DNA from: Lingula anatina
Taxonomy: Eukaryota > Brachiopoda > Lingulata > Lingulida > Lingulidae
DNA length: 64,000 nucleotides
Direction: 5' to 3'
Assembly: GCF_001039355.2 (NCBI RefSeq)
Contig: NW_019775481.1
Span: 247,934 to 311,933, forward strand
Each line of letters begins with the position of its first letter. Within the stretch, counting starts at the first letter, position 1. The notes below the pieces were generated by a model. The model ran no database searches, was not told the DNA's origin, and was given only the letters and a program-made list of their open reading frames with translations. Made by a program: the position numbers and the translations under genes. This document shows positions 1 through 12,480 of this stretch, piece by piece.

Positions 1-441
1 TGACCTTAAAATTGACCTTTGACCTACTTTTCACCACGAACTGAACTTTGCAACATTTAAGTCCCTTAAAAGTCCAAAACTGGCAGAGATAGGTCCATAG
101 TTACTATTGAACTTGAATAGGAAGTCTTATACTGGCAACCTAACTGTGAACTTGAAATTAACCTGCGACCAACTTTAAATCATGAACTGAACTTTGTAAA
201 TTTTCTATCCCTTATATCTCCAAAACTGGCAGCAAAGATAGGCCCATATTAACTATTGAACTCGAATAGGCAGTTGTATACTGGCAACCAAACTGTGAAC
301 TTGAAATTTACCTTTGACCTACTTTTCATTATCTCCAAAAGTGACAAAGATATACCTGCAATTATTATTGAAACTGAATGGGATATGTTAATGTGCGGCA
401 AAGATACACCCGCAGTACCTATTGAAATTGAATGGGATATG
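1..441. repeat. Imperfect tandem repeat, about 160-bp unit
   Basis: Nearly three diverged units follow one another. Each carries the phrases 'tgacctttgacctac', 'aactgaactttg', 'ccaaaactggcag' and 'actattgaactygaatagg' in the same order. The units differ by substitutions and small indels, and the array runs off the left edge of the window. No credible gene is seen here; the short reading frames on both strands follow the repeat. Confidence 0.6.
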
Positions 442-795
442 TTAAAGGGATAATAACTCTTCATTTTGCCAAAAAAAAAAAAAAAAGAATTTTCCTGGAG
501 TAAACAACAATTTTCCCATACTTGCCAATGGTTAATTCATCCATTTTTACATTCAAAGATAGTCCCTGTTTTTTTTTTTTTTTCTAAAAAATGTTTTTTG
601 TTATTATAATAATCTCTTAAGAGATTATAACAGAGTATAGCCATCAATGTAGGTCATGTGGTCTAAAGACAAGCTCAAATATCAGAATTTTCTTGTACAA
701 CAGAATATATCATATTGTTGTTGTTTATCTACGAGTTGTCACAATGTTTTTATTGTGAAATGTAGATCTCATACAAAGAGTTATTATCCCTTTAA
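442..795. mobile_element. MITE family A, copy 1
   Basis: A non-coding element of about 350 bp bounded by inverted copies of AAGGGATAATAACTCTTC, flanked on both sides by TTAA. Three more copies lie in the window (42563-42905, 43873-44218, 63449-63794), one of them reversed. They share an internal block with 'gagtaaacaacaatttt' and 'ccaatggttaat'. The TTAA flank could be a target duplication of piggyBac type or part of the terminal repeat; the copies alone do not decide it. No reading frame is present, so it would depend on another element's transposase. Confidence 0.8.
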
Positions 796-1852
796 TGAGA
801 CCTTACATTTGATTTGGACTTCTTTTTACCAGAAAGTGCATTTTACAAATTTTCCGATTTTCGCATCTCGAAATCTGGCAGAGATATACCAGAACTTACT
901 GCTTACATTAAGTTAACATTATGTATGAAATTGTACGTTATACAGAATAAGTCATTTCTGTAATAAAAAATATTTTATTTTCGAAAACTACATTTTCAAG
1001 AATAATGTTTTGACAAAAAATTATGAATCAATTAATCAAAGCATCTATTACAAAAAAGTAAAGATTAAAGATATGCCAGAAATATCAATAAAATAATTAT
1101 CCACTTCAGGTATAATACAAAGTTAAGTATCTGCCTATGTATGAATATAAGTATAATACATATTAAATTAAACAATCTAACCTCTGTTTGTCAAAATCTA
1201 CTAATCTTTGCATACAAGTATAATATTTTATTAGATTATCCAATAAAGCTCTCTGTAAAAAAATATGATAATAATAATAATAATCAATTGTAAAATCATT
1301 TTAAAGGTATTTTATGGAGTTGTGAATGGCCATAATAAGCTATTTGTGTATTTTCACACCATTGGATTGACCCTTAAATTAAATTTACCATATCAAATAT
1401 AATGCAAATATTGTTTATCATTTTAATTAAGCAATTAAAACATCTATTTATATACATGTGAAATAAAATGAAATCACAACATCTGTATATCTAAATTTAA
1501 ATTTTGAGATAAAAAAATAAGTATAAATATATTATCATGATTATTTGATATCTACTAGTTATAATACAAATCAAAAAAATTTTTCTCTGTATACATGTAC
1601 AATACATATTGTTAAGTAAATAAATCTCTTTACAGATAAAAATTCACATTATGTTACATATTAAGGCAATCATGTATATTACAAATAAAAACAAAACATG
1701 GCTTAATCTGCACTTTAAAATGCAAACTGTGTAAAATATTTTATCAAATACATTAAGCCATTAACATCTGAAGAAAAATATTTACAAATAATTTATATTA
1801 CAATTCTTACATACATACAATGTTTATTATAACTATCTACATATTACATATA
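796..1852. other. AT-rich non-coding stretch downstream of the Helentron gene
   Basis: Very AT-rich DNA with no supported reading frame. It lies just 3' of the Helentron Rep-helicase stop codon on the minus strand, so part of it is probably the element's 3' non-coding end. I could not fix the terminus: no convincing terminal hairpin or target site could be assigned by eye. Confidence 0.4.
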
Positions 1853-4800
1853 CTATGCATTAATGGGTACAATAGAGTACACAGGATCATGGTCGCTGTA
1901 ATACGTGCACAATGTACCTGTTTCTATAGTGCTTACATTTTGTACATAAATATGATCTAACAGGCTAGTGTACCCTTTGACACCTCTAAATGTTGGAGAG
2001 GCAATCATTTGCTTATGGTATTGCAAACTAGGAAGACAAACAGATGTTGTAGGAGCTTTAGACAAATCAATATTGAAGTCACCTAACAAGATTGATGGTT
2101 TTATGGGCTGTTTGTTTTGGCTTAAAATTTCTTGTATTTTCCTATTAAAAGTTGGACCTACAATTGATGGTGAACGGTACATAAAGCTTATATAATAACC
2201 ATTGATTATTATAGTTACACATTCAAAACCTTTCTCTGTAACAGAGATATTTTTGATCTCGGTTACTTTCAAGGTATTGCGAATATAAACAGCTACCCCC
2301 CCTCTATAAGTGTCATTTTGACGATCACATCTTATGAGCTGAAAACCAGGAATAGAGTATTTAGCAGATGGGACATTGCTATTCAGCCAACTCTCAGTAA
2401 TACCTACAATATCTGCCACAGCCATCTCTGGATTATTTTTCAAGTCTTTGAAATGAGCTGGAAGAGATTGAATGTTGTGACATACAATTGTTAGTGTTTT
2501 CTGTAATGGTCTTAAAATTGGTAATGTATCTGGGTTGACAGGTCTCATACCCTTCATTGCATCATCTACTTTAATGTCACAATACAAGTTTGCTTCATCA
2601 GTTTTATCAAAACTTAAAAGTTGCAGACCTGACAATTTAGTTGCACGACTAAGTGCAACATATCCAATACCAGGTGCAAAGACATGTTTCAATGAAACCA
2701 CTGCATGAGTGACAGTTTTTCCTTGAGTTTTATGAACAGTGCAAGCCCATGCTAACTTCAGAGGGTATTGGTAGCGAGCCACTTTTACAGACTGCTGATC
2801 AAAAAGTTCTACATGTGGCTGAAGTTGTACACTGTTTGTAGGGATATCTTCAGGTCTTACTGTTTGTTGCCTGGTATTTGCCCCAATTTTGGGATTATCA
2901 AAATGTACCCAGATGTACTGTGGTTGATTTAGTGCTTTTGTACCTTGTTCTATCTTTACGACAGTACCCATAACACCATTTGAAAGCCCATCACTGACAT
3001 TAAGATTTGTGGTAAGCATTACTCTTGCATTAACAGCAATTTCTATCAAGGGTTTTAAAGCTAAGGAATCTTTAGCGAAAGGGACCTTTTTCCTTTTTGT
3101 TTGTCCTGACCTTGTATGTATGATATCAGCTGCTTCTATTGTAATAATGTCAGTGCAAAGGGACTGTAGCATATGTCTGTTATGTTCATCAACTTCTTTG
3201 TTTCTTGGAAATATATACAATTTTGATGGATCTGCTATAAGTTGATCATTCACACATGCAAGAAGCATAGCTCTATCACAAGGTTGCAATGTTTCTTCCT
3301 TTTTCTTTGTTCTAATGGTATTCAGTAAATTTGCAAATGGTTGGTCATCTTTTTGTCTCATTATGATTGAAAGATTGTATGTAAAAAAATGATCCCATTC
3401 TGATTGATAAAGTTGTCCTGGGTCAGACACATAGAGGGCTTTATCTGCTACAGGTGCTACTTGATAAAAATCACCTACTGCCAAAACACTGATTTCTCCA
3501 AAAATAGATTCTGTGGAAGTGGTTTGTTTGATTTGGTTTAGTCGCTGGCTAATGTTTGTCATCATATTCTGGCCAACCATTGAAATTTCATCAATAATCA
3601 AAATTTGAAGATTTCTGTATTTTACACGAAGCTCTGTTAGCAACTCTTCACCCAGTGGTACATATTTTTTTCTGTCTTTACCTTTTTGGCTTCGTATAGC
3701 AAAAGCAGAATGAATTGTTTGGCCCTGTATATTAAAAGCAGCTGTTCCAGTATATGCAACTAACAGAACCTTAATGTCATCAGGCTCTTCATTTGGTGAG
3801 TTGTCATTTGATGTCAAGATACGTTCTGCTTCAAACCTGAAAGTATTTATGACATGTGTTTTGCCTGTGCCAGCTCCACCAGTTAAAAAAATGTGGAATG
3901 GTTTTGGATTTTTGCCTTGACTTTTATGAAGGCACCACTTACGCATATAATTAAAGATTTGGAGTTGTTGAATATTCATAGACTGAACCATTTTTTCTGC
4001 TTGTTTTAATGAAATTTGGGACTTCACATTTTCAGTCAATAATTTGGTTTTTTTGTATGGATTTTTATCTGGTAATGTTTGATCTAAATCTGGTAACTGA
4101 ACTTCTTCAGTTACATCATCACTTTCAGTGGGTAACACTTGTTCCATTTTATCATCAATTCTTTGTTCCTCTGCTCCTGGAGCAATATCTGCCCATGCAT
4201 CTTCATGATCATCATATGAATGCTGCAGAGCTGTATCAATTACCTCTGCATCTTTCTCAAAGGGGGCACTGTTAGTGTTAACAATCTCAGATATAGGAAT
4301 ATCATCATCATTAATGACAAAAGAAGCATTGTTGTGAAAAGTTTCATATGATGTGAAAGCAGAAGGTAAAATATCTTGACCTCTATGGGGAAAAAACAGA
4401 CGCAATCTATTTTCATAATATCTTTCTGGATCACGGTCTACTGGCCCCTTTAAATACCTAATCACAATTGGCCTACGTCGAGCACTGATATACCCAAAGT
4501 TGTTTAACAAGGCAATGTCTTCTTTACCCTCATTATCACTATCATCATTCTCACTCCCTGAGTTTTCCTTGCTTTTTTTGCCTACTTTTGAGCCATACAT
4601 TCTGTAGTTAGCAACAAAGTGAGCAAGGGACATATTCTCAAATCTTCTGTTATCTGGCCTATTCCAGTACCTCTCTAAATCAGACTTAGCCCATATTTGA
4701 TCCAATCTCTTCTCCCTAGCTTGTTGTTTTAAGATATTAAGAGGCAAAGACAACCTTGTTGCATCTTTATCTGCTGCTACCCAGCGCACTTCTCGACTTG

Positions 4801-6360
4801 AAGACTTAAGTTTCATGCCTGTGCATCTGTATATAGCTTCCATAACACTAATTTCTCTATGAGTAATATAGACTTTCCCTAGTGTTCTGAGCTCATTGAC
4901 AGCTTCAGTATTTCCCTCCCTAGCTTCCTTTTGAGCAGCCCTCAAAAGTTCACCCTCTTCACTCTCTTTCTTTGAGATATAGGACACAATATAGCAAATG
5001 CATGCATAAGCGTCTACAATATATTGTATATCTATGTTGGCATCCCAAGCTTCTAATAAATGTGGATTATACTGATTAACCCAACATTCCCTCGGTTCCC
5101 GTTTTAAAACTATTATAGTTTTTCTAGCTAGAATGCCCATTGAATATTCAAGCCCCTCCTGCGTCATGCCCGCTAACTCTAAACATTGTTGAGCTGTAAG
5201 AGATATGTTCTTTTCATCACTAGTTATAGTTGCTAATTTCTCTAATGCTTCCCTAGCTGCTTTTCGAATGATATGTTTTGGCTTCTCTTCATCTAACTTT
5301 ATGGGCTTGCATATAAAAGTTCTGGTTGATACTGGTCTAGGAAAATTGAATCTACAAGTTTGTTTCCCTTTTCTGCAACTACGAGAATGATTTTTGCTAT
5401 GCATTTGCAGTTTAGACACTTTTTCAAATAATGCTTCTTCCTCATGTGGTAAGTTACAATTAACAAACTTGTCAATGAAATCTATTACCTCTTTTTCATC
5501 AGATCTATCAAGAAGAGGTGCATCCTGAACCCAAAACAAAGCATGAATATGTGGCCAACCCCGTTGCTGAAATTCTATCCTATAAAAAAAATCTATGACA
5601 TTGCCAATTGGATGTGAGGGGGACTTGATAAGATCATTGATGAGATGGTGTGTACGTTTATCAAACATTGCTGCAGCAATAACTGGATTGCTGTTGATAA
5701 CCTTACAATGTTCTGCCCAATCCATCTCATCAGGGACTGGTTTTCCTTGGGATTTAAGGATTGCATGAACAATTTCTTTCCAACGTCTATCTGCTGCAGA
5801 AAAACTGCAAAACCAAGTTGGGATACCCAACTGCTTCACCATAGCACAAAGATCTTTCATAGTTCTCTCCCAATATGGTGCAGACCCACGGACTTTAGCT
5901 AAAAACTTATAACCTTCATTGTTTCTTAATATATTTTTTAATGATTCTTCTGTTTCAAAACTATCTATACTGATGTTACCTGATTTTGCTGAACCTTTTC
6001 TTTGACTTATTTTTGCAGAAGACAAAACTTCTTGAAATTCTTTTATGTACTGTAAATAAAATATGTATTGCGTATTCATGGCAAATTTAGTATCTGCAGA
6101 AAACAGTCTACTTTTAATATATTGACTAAATGTTAACTTGTGCTTCCGTCTTTCTGAAAAGGCATTTTTCCCATTTGGGAATAAAGTTGGGAAAGACTGC
6201 ACTTCCTTGTTGAATGAAGATTCAGGATGTTGATTTTCTGCAGGAGCAAAACATAATATTCTGTCTTCGTACTTATCTGATATGTACTGTGACAAATCTT
6301 CTGGTTGCAAGCATGTTACAAGTGGTGCGCTTGTCTCTGTTACTTCATCTTCAATATTAT
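1853..6360 (-). CDS. Helentron Rep-helicase-endonuclease, main exon
   Basis: This exon encodes about 1,500 residues with no stop. Numbering from codon 6310 (1,485 residues): an HUH endonuclease motif PHIHALFW with H254 and H256; a Rep tyrosine motif YIVSYISK with Y440, Y444 and K447; and a PIF1-family helicase with Walker A GGAGTGKT near 811, Walker B LIIDEIS, a GDFYQVAP motif, TVHKTQGK and YVALSRA. A C-terminal APE-type endonuclease runs from about 1270 to 1485 (HNIQSL, TESW, LLGDFN, YSDHDPV). Rep would nick and join single strands, the helicase unwinds, and the endonuclease is peculiar to Helentrons. The 5' edge is an acceptor (TTTTTCAG) at 6360, phase 1, which joins in frame to the micro-exon at 6834-6890. 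No ATG lies at the 5' end of this exon, so the start must be upstream. Confidence 0.92.
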
Positions 6361-6833
6361 CTGAAAAATGTAAGAAAAATAATCCTATTTATCAAAATAT
6401 TTCATGTAAGTGTTTGTATATATTCTGATTTGTCTCTCCGCCCATGTTGTCGCTGTTCCTATCACTGTCAGACACATGACAAATCCCATAACTGTAAAAC
6501 TGTATTTTTTTACTTAAAATTTACAGAGTGGTTTTTTGTTTAAGAAGCAGATTGCTTTCAAAAATCAGCAAGGTCTGTTTACATTTATAGTAATTTTTTA
6601 CTTTAAATTTACAGAGTGGCTTTGTTTGGTAAAGAGGCAAGTTGCTTTTGATAATTGGCATGATCAGTTTCCATTTAGATTAATTATTGTTTTTTTTTCT
6701 TTGCAAAATTTTCATTTTTCACAGGTAAGCATTTTCAGTGGCTTTTGTATCCCATGGAAGTAAATCACATTCTAGTTTTCCAATATTGAACAAGTAATGT
6801 AGTGCATAAACTTCATTTAATATTCATGCTTAC

Positions 6834-6896
6834 ATTTTGATTGTTCCTTGCTTGTAGTTATTGGGTCTTCCACATCTACATTGGTTTCCACTAAAA

Positions 6897-6950
<54 letters not shown>

Positions 6951-7532
6951 GACTACAATAAAATATTTCAATACCACATCTAAAATATTTTGATAGCACT
7001 TAGGACTAAACAAACTATAATCTAATCAATTTTCATGCTTACAATTTGATTGTTCGCCACATTAGCGTTTTCAGTGGCTTTTATATCCCATAGAAGTATA
7101 TCACTTGTTTTGTTATTGTACAAATTATATAGTGAACAAATAAGAATGAAAACTACTAAGAATTTAAATTCATTCAATATTCTTGTTTACATTTTGATTG
7201 TTCCTTGCTTGTAGTTATTGGGTCTTCTTCCACATCTACATTGGTTTCCACTAAAATAAAAATATATATATATAATGACTGCAATAAAATATTTTAATAC
7301 CACATCAATAAAATATTTTGATGGTACTTATGACTTCAAAGACTATAATCTAATCAAGTTTTCATGCTTACAATTTGATTGTTCACCACTTGAATTGATC
7401 TCCTTAATGGTACATAACTAAAATATAGTATGAGACTAAAAAAAATTAATTCAAAATAGTATTTACGCTTACAGTTTTGTTGTTCCTTGTTTGACATTTC
7501 TCTCTCCTTTTCCTTCAGTATGTTGGTGTCCA
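6834..7532 (-). CDS. Three tandem micro-exons of the Helentron Rep-helicase gene
   Basis: Three short exons lie at 7473-7532, 7191-7250 and 6834-6890 (60, 60 and 57 nt). Each begins after an ACTAAAATG-complement acceptor (TTTTAG), ends at a GTAAGC or GTAAAC donor, and is phase 1 at both ends, so any subset splices in frame to the main exon. They encode acidic, Lys/Glu-rich peptides (pattern V-E/D-T-N...S-K-E-Q). The two at 6.8 and 7.2 kb are almost identical, including surrounding intron sequence with a TA microsatellite, so they arose by tandem exon duplication. An ATG in the 7473-7532 exon is a possible start. A more decayed relative with a phase mismatch lies at about 7645-7715. Function unknown, perhaps a flexible linker. 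Confidence 0.6.
6900..6949. repeat. (TA)n microsatellite
   Basis: About 25 TA units lie in the intron between the Helentron micro-exon and its neighbour. A shorter (TA) tract sits at the same place beside the duplicated micro-exon (7263-7274), and a (GT)n tract at 7551-7579 beside the third, so the microsatellite was copied with the exon unit. Confidence 0.9.
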
Positions 7533-7551
7533 CTAAAATGACAAATACATA

Positions 7552-7582
<31 letters not shown>

Positions 7583-7805
7583 CTAGAATAAAATACTTTA
7601 TTGACACATAAAATTCTAAAAGCTATATTTTAGTTTGCTTTTCGTGCTTACAGTTTGGAGCTTTCCTGCCTGATGTTTGTGACTCTTTCCACAGCCATAT
7701 TTATTTCTACAGAGCACTGCTATAAAATACTTCACATCAGTTATTTATAACGTAAAAACATTTAAAACATTGTACTAAGGACAATTTAATTTCCATGCCT
7801 ACAGT

Positions 7806-10800
7806 TCATTTGTTGATGCTTGAAGTTTCAGTATCATCTTTATTAGGTACATGTACCTCAAGTTTATTTACAGAAAAAAAGTAAATACCATTTTCGCCTT
7901 GTCCGTGAGTCTTCATTCCCTGATTTTCTTTTACAGTTGTTTGAGAAACTTCCTGATCCCTAAATTCCTTATTTATAGTCTCAGCATCTGTGAGAAGAAA
8001 AATCAAATAAATAGTATTTATCTTATTAGATATTACTCTAAACAGTTTTTAAAAGTTATATTTAGTTCATATCATTTATTCAAACACAAAATTTACTTCA
8101 TAATATTATTAATTACTTTACCTGTTATTTCAGTGTCCTCATTTGTAAGGTGCAACATAGTACTTTTGACTCTTTCTTCATCATAGGCAATAGCTAGAAA
8201 TGATATAAGTTCTTTTTGAACATACCAGAAAATCCTGTTATTAATAATTCTAATGAATTCATATAATGCCATTATTATTCAGCAAAAAAAATTATTATGA
8301 TATTGTTATTTTGTACATATGTAACATATCATTTTTAAAATATTTTTCTCTTCAACTATGATAACAACTTGAAAATTTTATAATATATAATATAATTGAT
8401 ACATAAAAATGTGTACACATAACAAAACCTTATTATACCACAAACTTTATAAACTTAGAGGTTATTTTCAAGGCCAACTAAATTTTGAAAGAAAAAAAAT
8501 GATAACAGTTAAGAATTGTATACTGACAATTTTAAAAAAATCCCAAATACTTATTCACTTACCAGAAAAATCAGGATGGTTTTTCAAAAGAAAATGAAAG
8601 GCTCTTTTCACTGCTTGCGGATTAATTTTCTGGTACAGGTGGTGACCTTTGTATGCAAGTTTTCGCTTCAATTTTACTCTAATTAGTCCACTTTCATGTG
8701 GCAAGGAAGGTAATCTCGTAATTGTTTCTTTGACGTTGGCTGGAACACAGACAATAGGACCAGTCACTCCATGCTGCTGGCTTTTTGGCAGTGAAACAAT
8801 TTTCATGAATGGTATCACTGGTGTTAGCAGTAGTTGTTCAATTGGATTTAAATCTCCTATATCTTGTGGCATGTCCATAGTTTTTATGCTATTCCCATCA
8901 TAACTAATAGGTGATACCTTCTTCTGAGACATTTTCTGGTGACAGTAGGTACAAATTACTTTTTCTGGTCCCATATCTAGAATTTTGCTGGAAATTAATA
9001 TGTCTTCCATATAATTTTCTTCTCGAAATTTTTGTATTTGATTCTTAAAGCGAAGCCGATAACAACAACAGCAAACATACTCAGGAACTTCCTTGCATTT
9101 CTTATGAAAATATTCTATGGCAAATTTTATGTGTGCTTGCTGTTCTTTTAGCTTTTGCAACTTATGTCTTTGAGATTGCACTCCAGGTGTGGTCTTTCTC
9201 CATTGTCTCTCCCTCTTCCTTATTTGTTCTGTAATATGTTCCTGTGCACGGTATCTTTTTACCCTTTCCTGAGTTTTTTCTTTTATTTCCCTCCGAGAAA
9301 GATATGATATTCTTTTCAGCCTCTTCCTTGATACACCATTTGGCTTGGAAAGATAAGCCTTCTCTCTGCTTTGTCTGGCAGCTTTAATTTTTGGGTCAGC
9401 CCGCTTCTCAGAGTCCCGTTGTTGGATTCTCTTTTTTACATCAAGCTTGCTACGATGTTTTTTCTGCACCTCCTTCTTTCTTGTTCCGCCATTTGGCTTG
9501 GAAAGGTAAGCCTTCTCTCTGCTTTGTCTGGCAGCTTTGGTTTTTGGTTCAGCACGCTTTTCAGAGTCCCGTTGTTGGATTCTCTTTTTTACATCAAGCT
9601 TGCTACGATGTTTTTTCTGTACCTCTTTTTTTCTTGTTCTAACATTTTCCTTGGAAAGGTAAGCCTTATCTCTGCTTTGTCTGGCAGCTTTGGTTTTTGG
9701 TTCAGCGCGCTTCTCAGAGTCCCGTTGTTGGATTCGCTTTTTTACATCAAGCTTGCTACGATGTTTTTTCTGTACCTCCTTCTTTCTTGTTCCGCCATAT
9801 GGCGTGGAGAGGTAAGCCTTCTCTCTGCTTTGCCTGGCAGCTTTAGTTTTTGGTTCAGCACGAGCTTTATAATCTCGTTCTTGGATTTTCTTCTTCACAT
9901 CAGACTTGGAACGGACTGTTTTCTGTAAGATCTTCTTCCTTAATTTTACGTCTGCCTTGCTAAGATAGGTATCTTCTCTTCTTCTTCTGGCAGCTTTAAC
10001 TTCTGGTTCTGCACGGATTTTAGACTCTTGTTCCCTTTTTCTCTCTTTCCGTTGTTCTCTTTTCTGCATATCTTCATAATGTCTCTGCCTTTCAAAGTAT
10101 GACTGCAGTTCAATAGGAAACAAATCAGTGGCAGTAATAGCAGAACAAGGCGTCACTTCAAAAGCACTATTGTCACTGATATTCAAAGAAACTGCCAATT
10201 CTCTCAAGTAATTTACAAGGCCAGCTTGTGTATTTAATTCTAAAACTACAGCTTTCCCGTTTGGATCTCCAAGCCCATTGGTATTACGGCTATGGGAATC
10301 AAAGACGAAATGCCTCCCATCATGCATTGAAAATACCATAGTCGCAAAACTCAAGTATTCAGAGCCCATTAAGAAAAAAAAATTGCCAGTTTGTGTATAT
10401 GCAAGGTCTACTGCATCTTCTAAAGTGTAAAAAGGTGGCTGTGATTCCAGTAAGTTTAGTGATCCATTTAAAGAGTCTTGAATGTCAATAGTATAAGTCG
10501 TTTCATTATATTCAATTCTTGATGGCAACTCATTTATGAGCAAAAATGTTTGGCTCCCTCTATTCCTTTGATAGACAACATCACCAGCATAGAGAATAGT
10601 CTCTATATCACTTCCATCCCACTCTCTGACATTTTTAACCTCATTATAGACAAGTGCCATCAACGCCATACATGTGCATTGTGATCCAGCAGTATCATCT
10701 ATGAATATGTCGCTGCCTTGATGGATCCTGCCTTGGACAACAGACATAATGGTATATCTGGAACGACGTAAATTTCTCATACTTTCCCTTTTTTTTGCCA

Positions 10801-10837
10801 ACATTTGTGTAGTACTCTGCTTTCCCTTTCTTGGCAT
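7806..10837 (-). CDS. Helentron ORF1: cysteine-peptidase-like domain, basic repeats, Cys-rich C-terminal domain
   Basis: Exons 8563-10837, 8122-8193 and 7806-7987 join in phase 1 each time and end at TGA, giving 842 residues. The start is the ATG of MPRKGK at 10837, placed after an acceptor (TTATTCAG) at 10864. Residues about 45-200 resemble papain-fold deubiquitinase-type peptidases (OTU or UL36/C76-like), with QCTCMALMAL holding the candidate catalytic Cys near 54, then HFVFDSHS with a likely Asp-x-His pair near 180. Next come five basic tandem repeats of 51 residues. The C-terminal part has a CCCCY...CTYC cysteine cluster and a LNPIEQLLLTPVIPF segment typical of the conserved domain before Helitron Rep proteins. 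OTU-type peptidases are known in Helentrons, but which peptidase clan this is remains my inference. It may be a separate protein or be spliced to the Rep gene by skipping the stop. Confidence 0.75.
9345..10030 (-). repeat. 153-bp coding tandem repeat inside Helentron ORF1
   Basis: Five head-to-tail units of 153 bp encode a 51-residue basic motif containing KAARQSREKAYLSK and KKHRSKLDVKKRIQ. The central units are almost identical at the DNA level while the 10.0 kb end is more diverged. This indicates recent amplification by unequal exchange within an open reading frame. The unit length is a multiple of three, so copy number can change without loss of frame. The Lys/Arg-rich helical character suggests nucleic-acid binding or a coiled linker. 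Confidence 0.85.
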
Positions 10838-10964
10838 TTTTTTGTCTTTTTTGTTCTTCCACAACTGAATAAGAAAAAAACGTCATCTTAAGTTCACAAA
10901 ATTTGAAACAAATTATTCATTTGTCATGATATTATAATACACAAGTAGTAAATTTTCCAAACCC

Positions 10965-11345
10965 TTGACTCTTACCTTCAATAGCAGTTAACACACACCT
11001 ACACATCACAACCTTTACATTACACTAAAGCTGAAGCATTTCTCATAAAAAACAGTTGTTGCACATATTATATACCAAAGAATTCCACAACTTTAAAATC
11101 CCATCCTTATTCCTAAAAATACTAACTTTGTATCAAAAGCAATCAAAATATATTTTCTTCATTTGTTCACAATGATTAGATATGTTGAAAATGGATAAAG
11201 TGAACATATTTAATATTGTTAAGTATAGCAACACCTATTTATAAAACTTCATTTCACAAATTAAATGCTTATAACCATTGAAGATATTTTTATCCTTTAT
11301 AGTTAGAATTCTACTACTTTAAAATCTCAACTTTTTCATTTGTCA
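10965..11345 (-). promoter_or_regulatory. Helentron 5' leader region, copy 1
   Basis: On the minus strand this block ends in ATTGAAG followed by a GTAAGA donor, about 110 nt upstream of the acceptor at 10864 that opens the ORF1 exon. It is therefore a good candidate for a non-coding leader exon. The block (phrases 'caatagcagttaacacac' and 'gctgaagcatttctcata' on the plus strand) recurs at 12630-13120 with the same donor. Confidence 0.4.
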
Positions 11346-11591
11346 TGATATTATTACAGACATGCTCTGTCAATAATAATCGGTCATGAATGGGAAAACT
11401 TGTCTGAACCGGTAAAAATTGGACTTGGTCAATCCACAGGATCAACAAGAGTTATAAGAACCGCCATTTTGAATTTGCAGTCGTCATTTGAGATACTTCA
11501 CTAATAAAATTATATAAAACCCAAAACATTTTTTCCCTTCCATTTCCAACCTATCACATTCACAAACAAAGTAAGCTACCCTAATCGAACC

Positions 11592-12480
11592 GGTGTTACA
11601 TAAAATCTGACTCCCATGAAAATCTTACTCTCCCACTCAAAATGTCATAATGAATATCTGACTTCCCCATGAAATTTTGGCTCCCCCTCACAAAACTTAA
11701 TAAATCTCATTTTATTTGAATATATAACTTATATCTTGTAGTATGCGTAATGGAGGATACAATTGGCACTTTTTGAAAATTTTCATGAGAAAATAAAATT
11801 ACAAATGTGTATATTTCCACCCAGTGACTCCTATGAAAAGGATATGGGAGTCCAAATCCTACAGGTAATAAGATAAATACTTGTTTCAAAAATTACTAAG
11901 TTTCACCAAAATTTTCACCACCAAACTTTTAAATACTAACAAAATATATATCACAATGCAAACCATGTGGAAAACAATGATATGGTGACTAAATATAAAA
12001 TAGGGTCTTTTCTTGATAGGAGTCCAAATCCCATGGGTATGAATATGAAGATTTTTCATGATTTTTTTTTTTTTTTTTTTTTTTCATTTTTTGCACCCAA
12101 TATTTTACCACCAAACTTTCCAATATATTCTTCATAAAGTATACTTAAGGGAAAGATGTTGAAATGATCACCAAATATCAAATAAATAGCTTTTTCATAG
12201 GGGAGTCATTTTGTGGTAAAATATACATTTTAAATTTATTTTTTCAAAAATTCACCTGCAAACTGACAAAAAGTGCCAATGTATCCTCCCTTATGCATGC
12301 TACAAATAAAAGTCATTTACTCAAATAAAATAAGATTTAAAAAGTTTTTTTGGGAGAGTCAATATTTCATGGGGGGAGTCACATTTTCATTATGAAAATT
12401 TGACTGGGGAGTCACATTTTCATAATGAAAATCTGACTGGGAAGTCACATTTTGGGGGAGTCAGATTTTCATGGTACACC
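11592..12480. mobile_element. Inverted-repeat element with GGTGTACCATGAAAATCTGA-like ends
   Basis: The left end reads ggtgttacataaaatctgac and the right end, reversed, reads ggtgtaccatgaaaatctga. Inside are several more copies, in both orientations, of a subrepeat around GAGTCAGATTTTCATG. No reading frame is present, so it looks like a non-autonomous foldback-type element. It lies between the two copies of the Helentron leader. Fragments of the same right end recur three times beside the EGF-like exons at 48.4, 49.2 and 49.65 kb. Confidence 0.6.

Noticed and set aside
9371-9928. 185-codon plus-strand frame opposite Helentron ORF1
   Set aside because: It is the complement of the 153-bp coding repeat; hydrophobic repeats there are a shadow of the basic repeat on the other strand.
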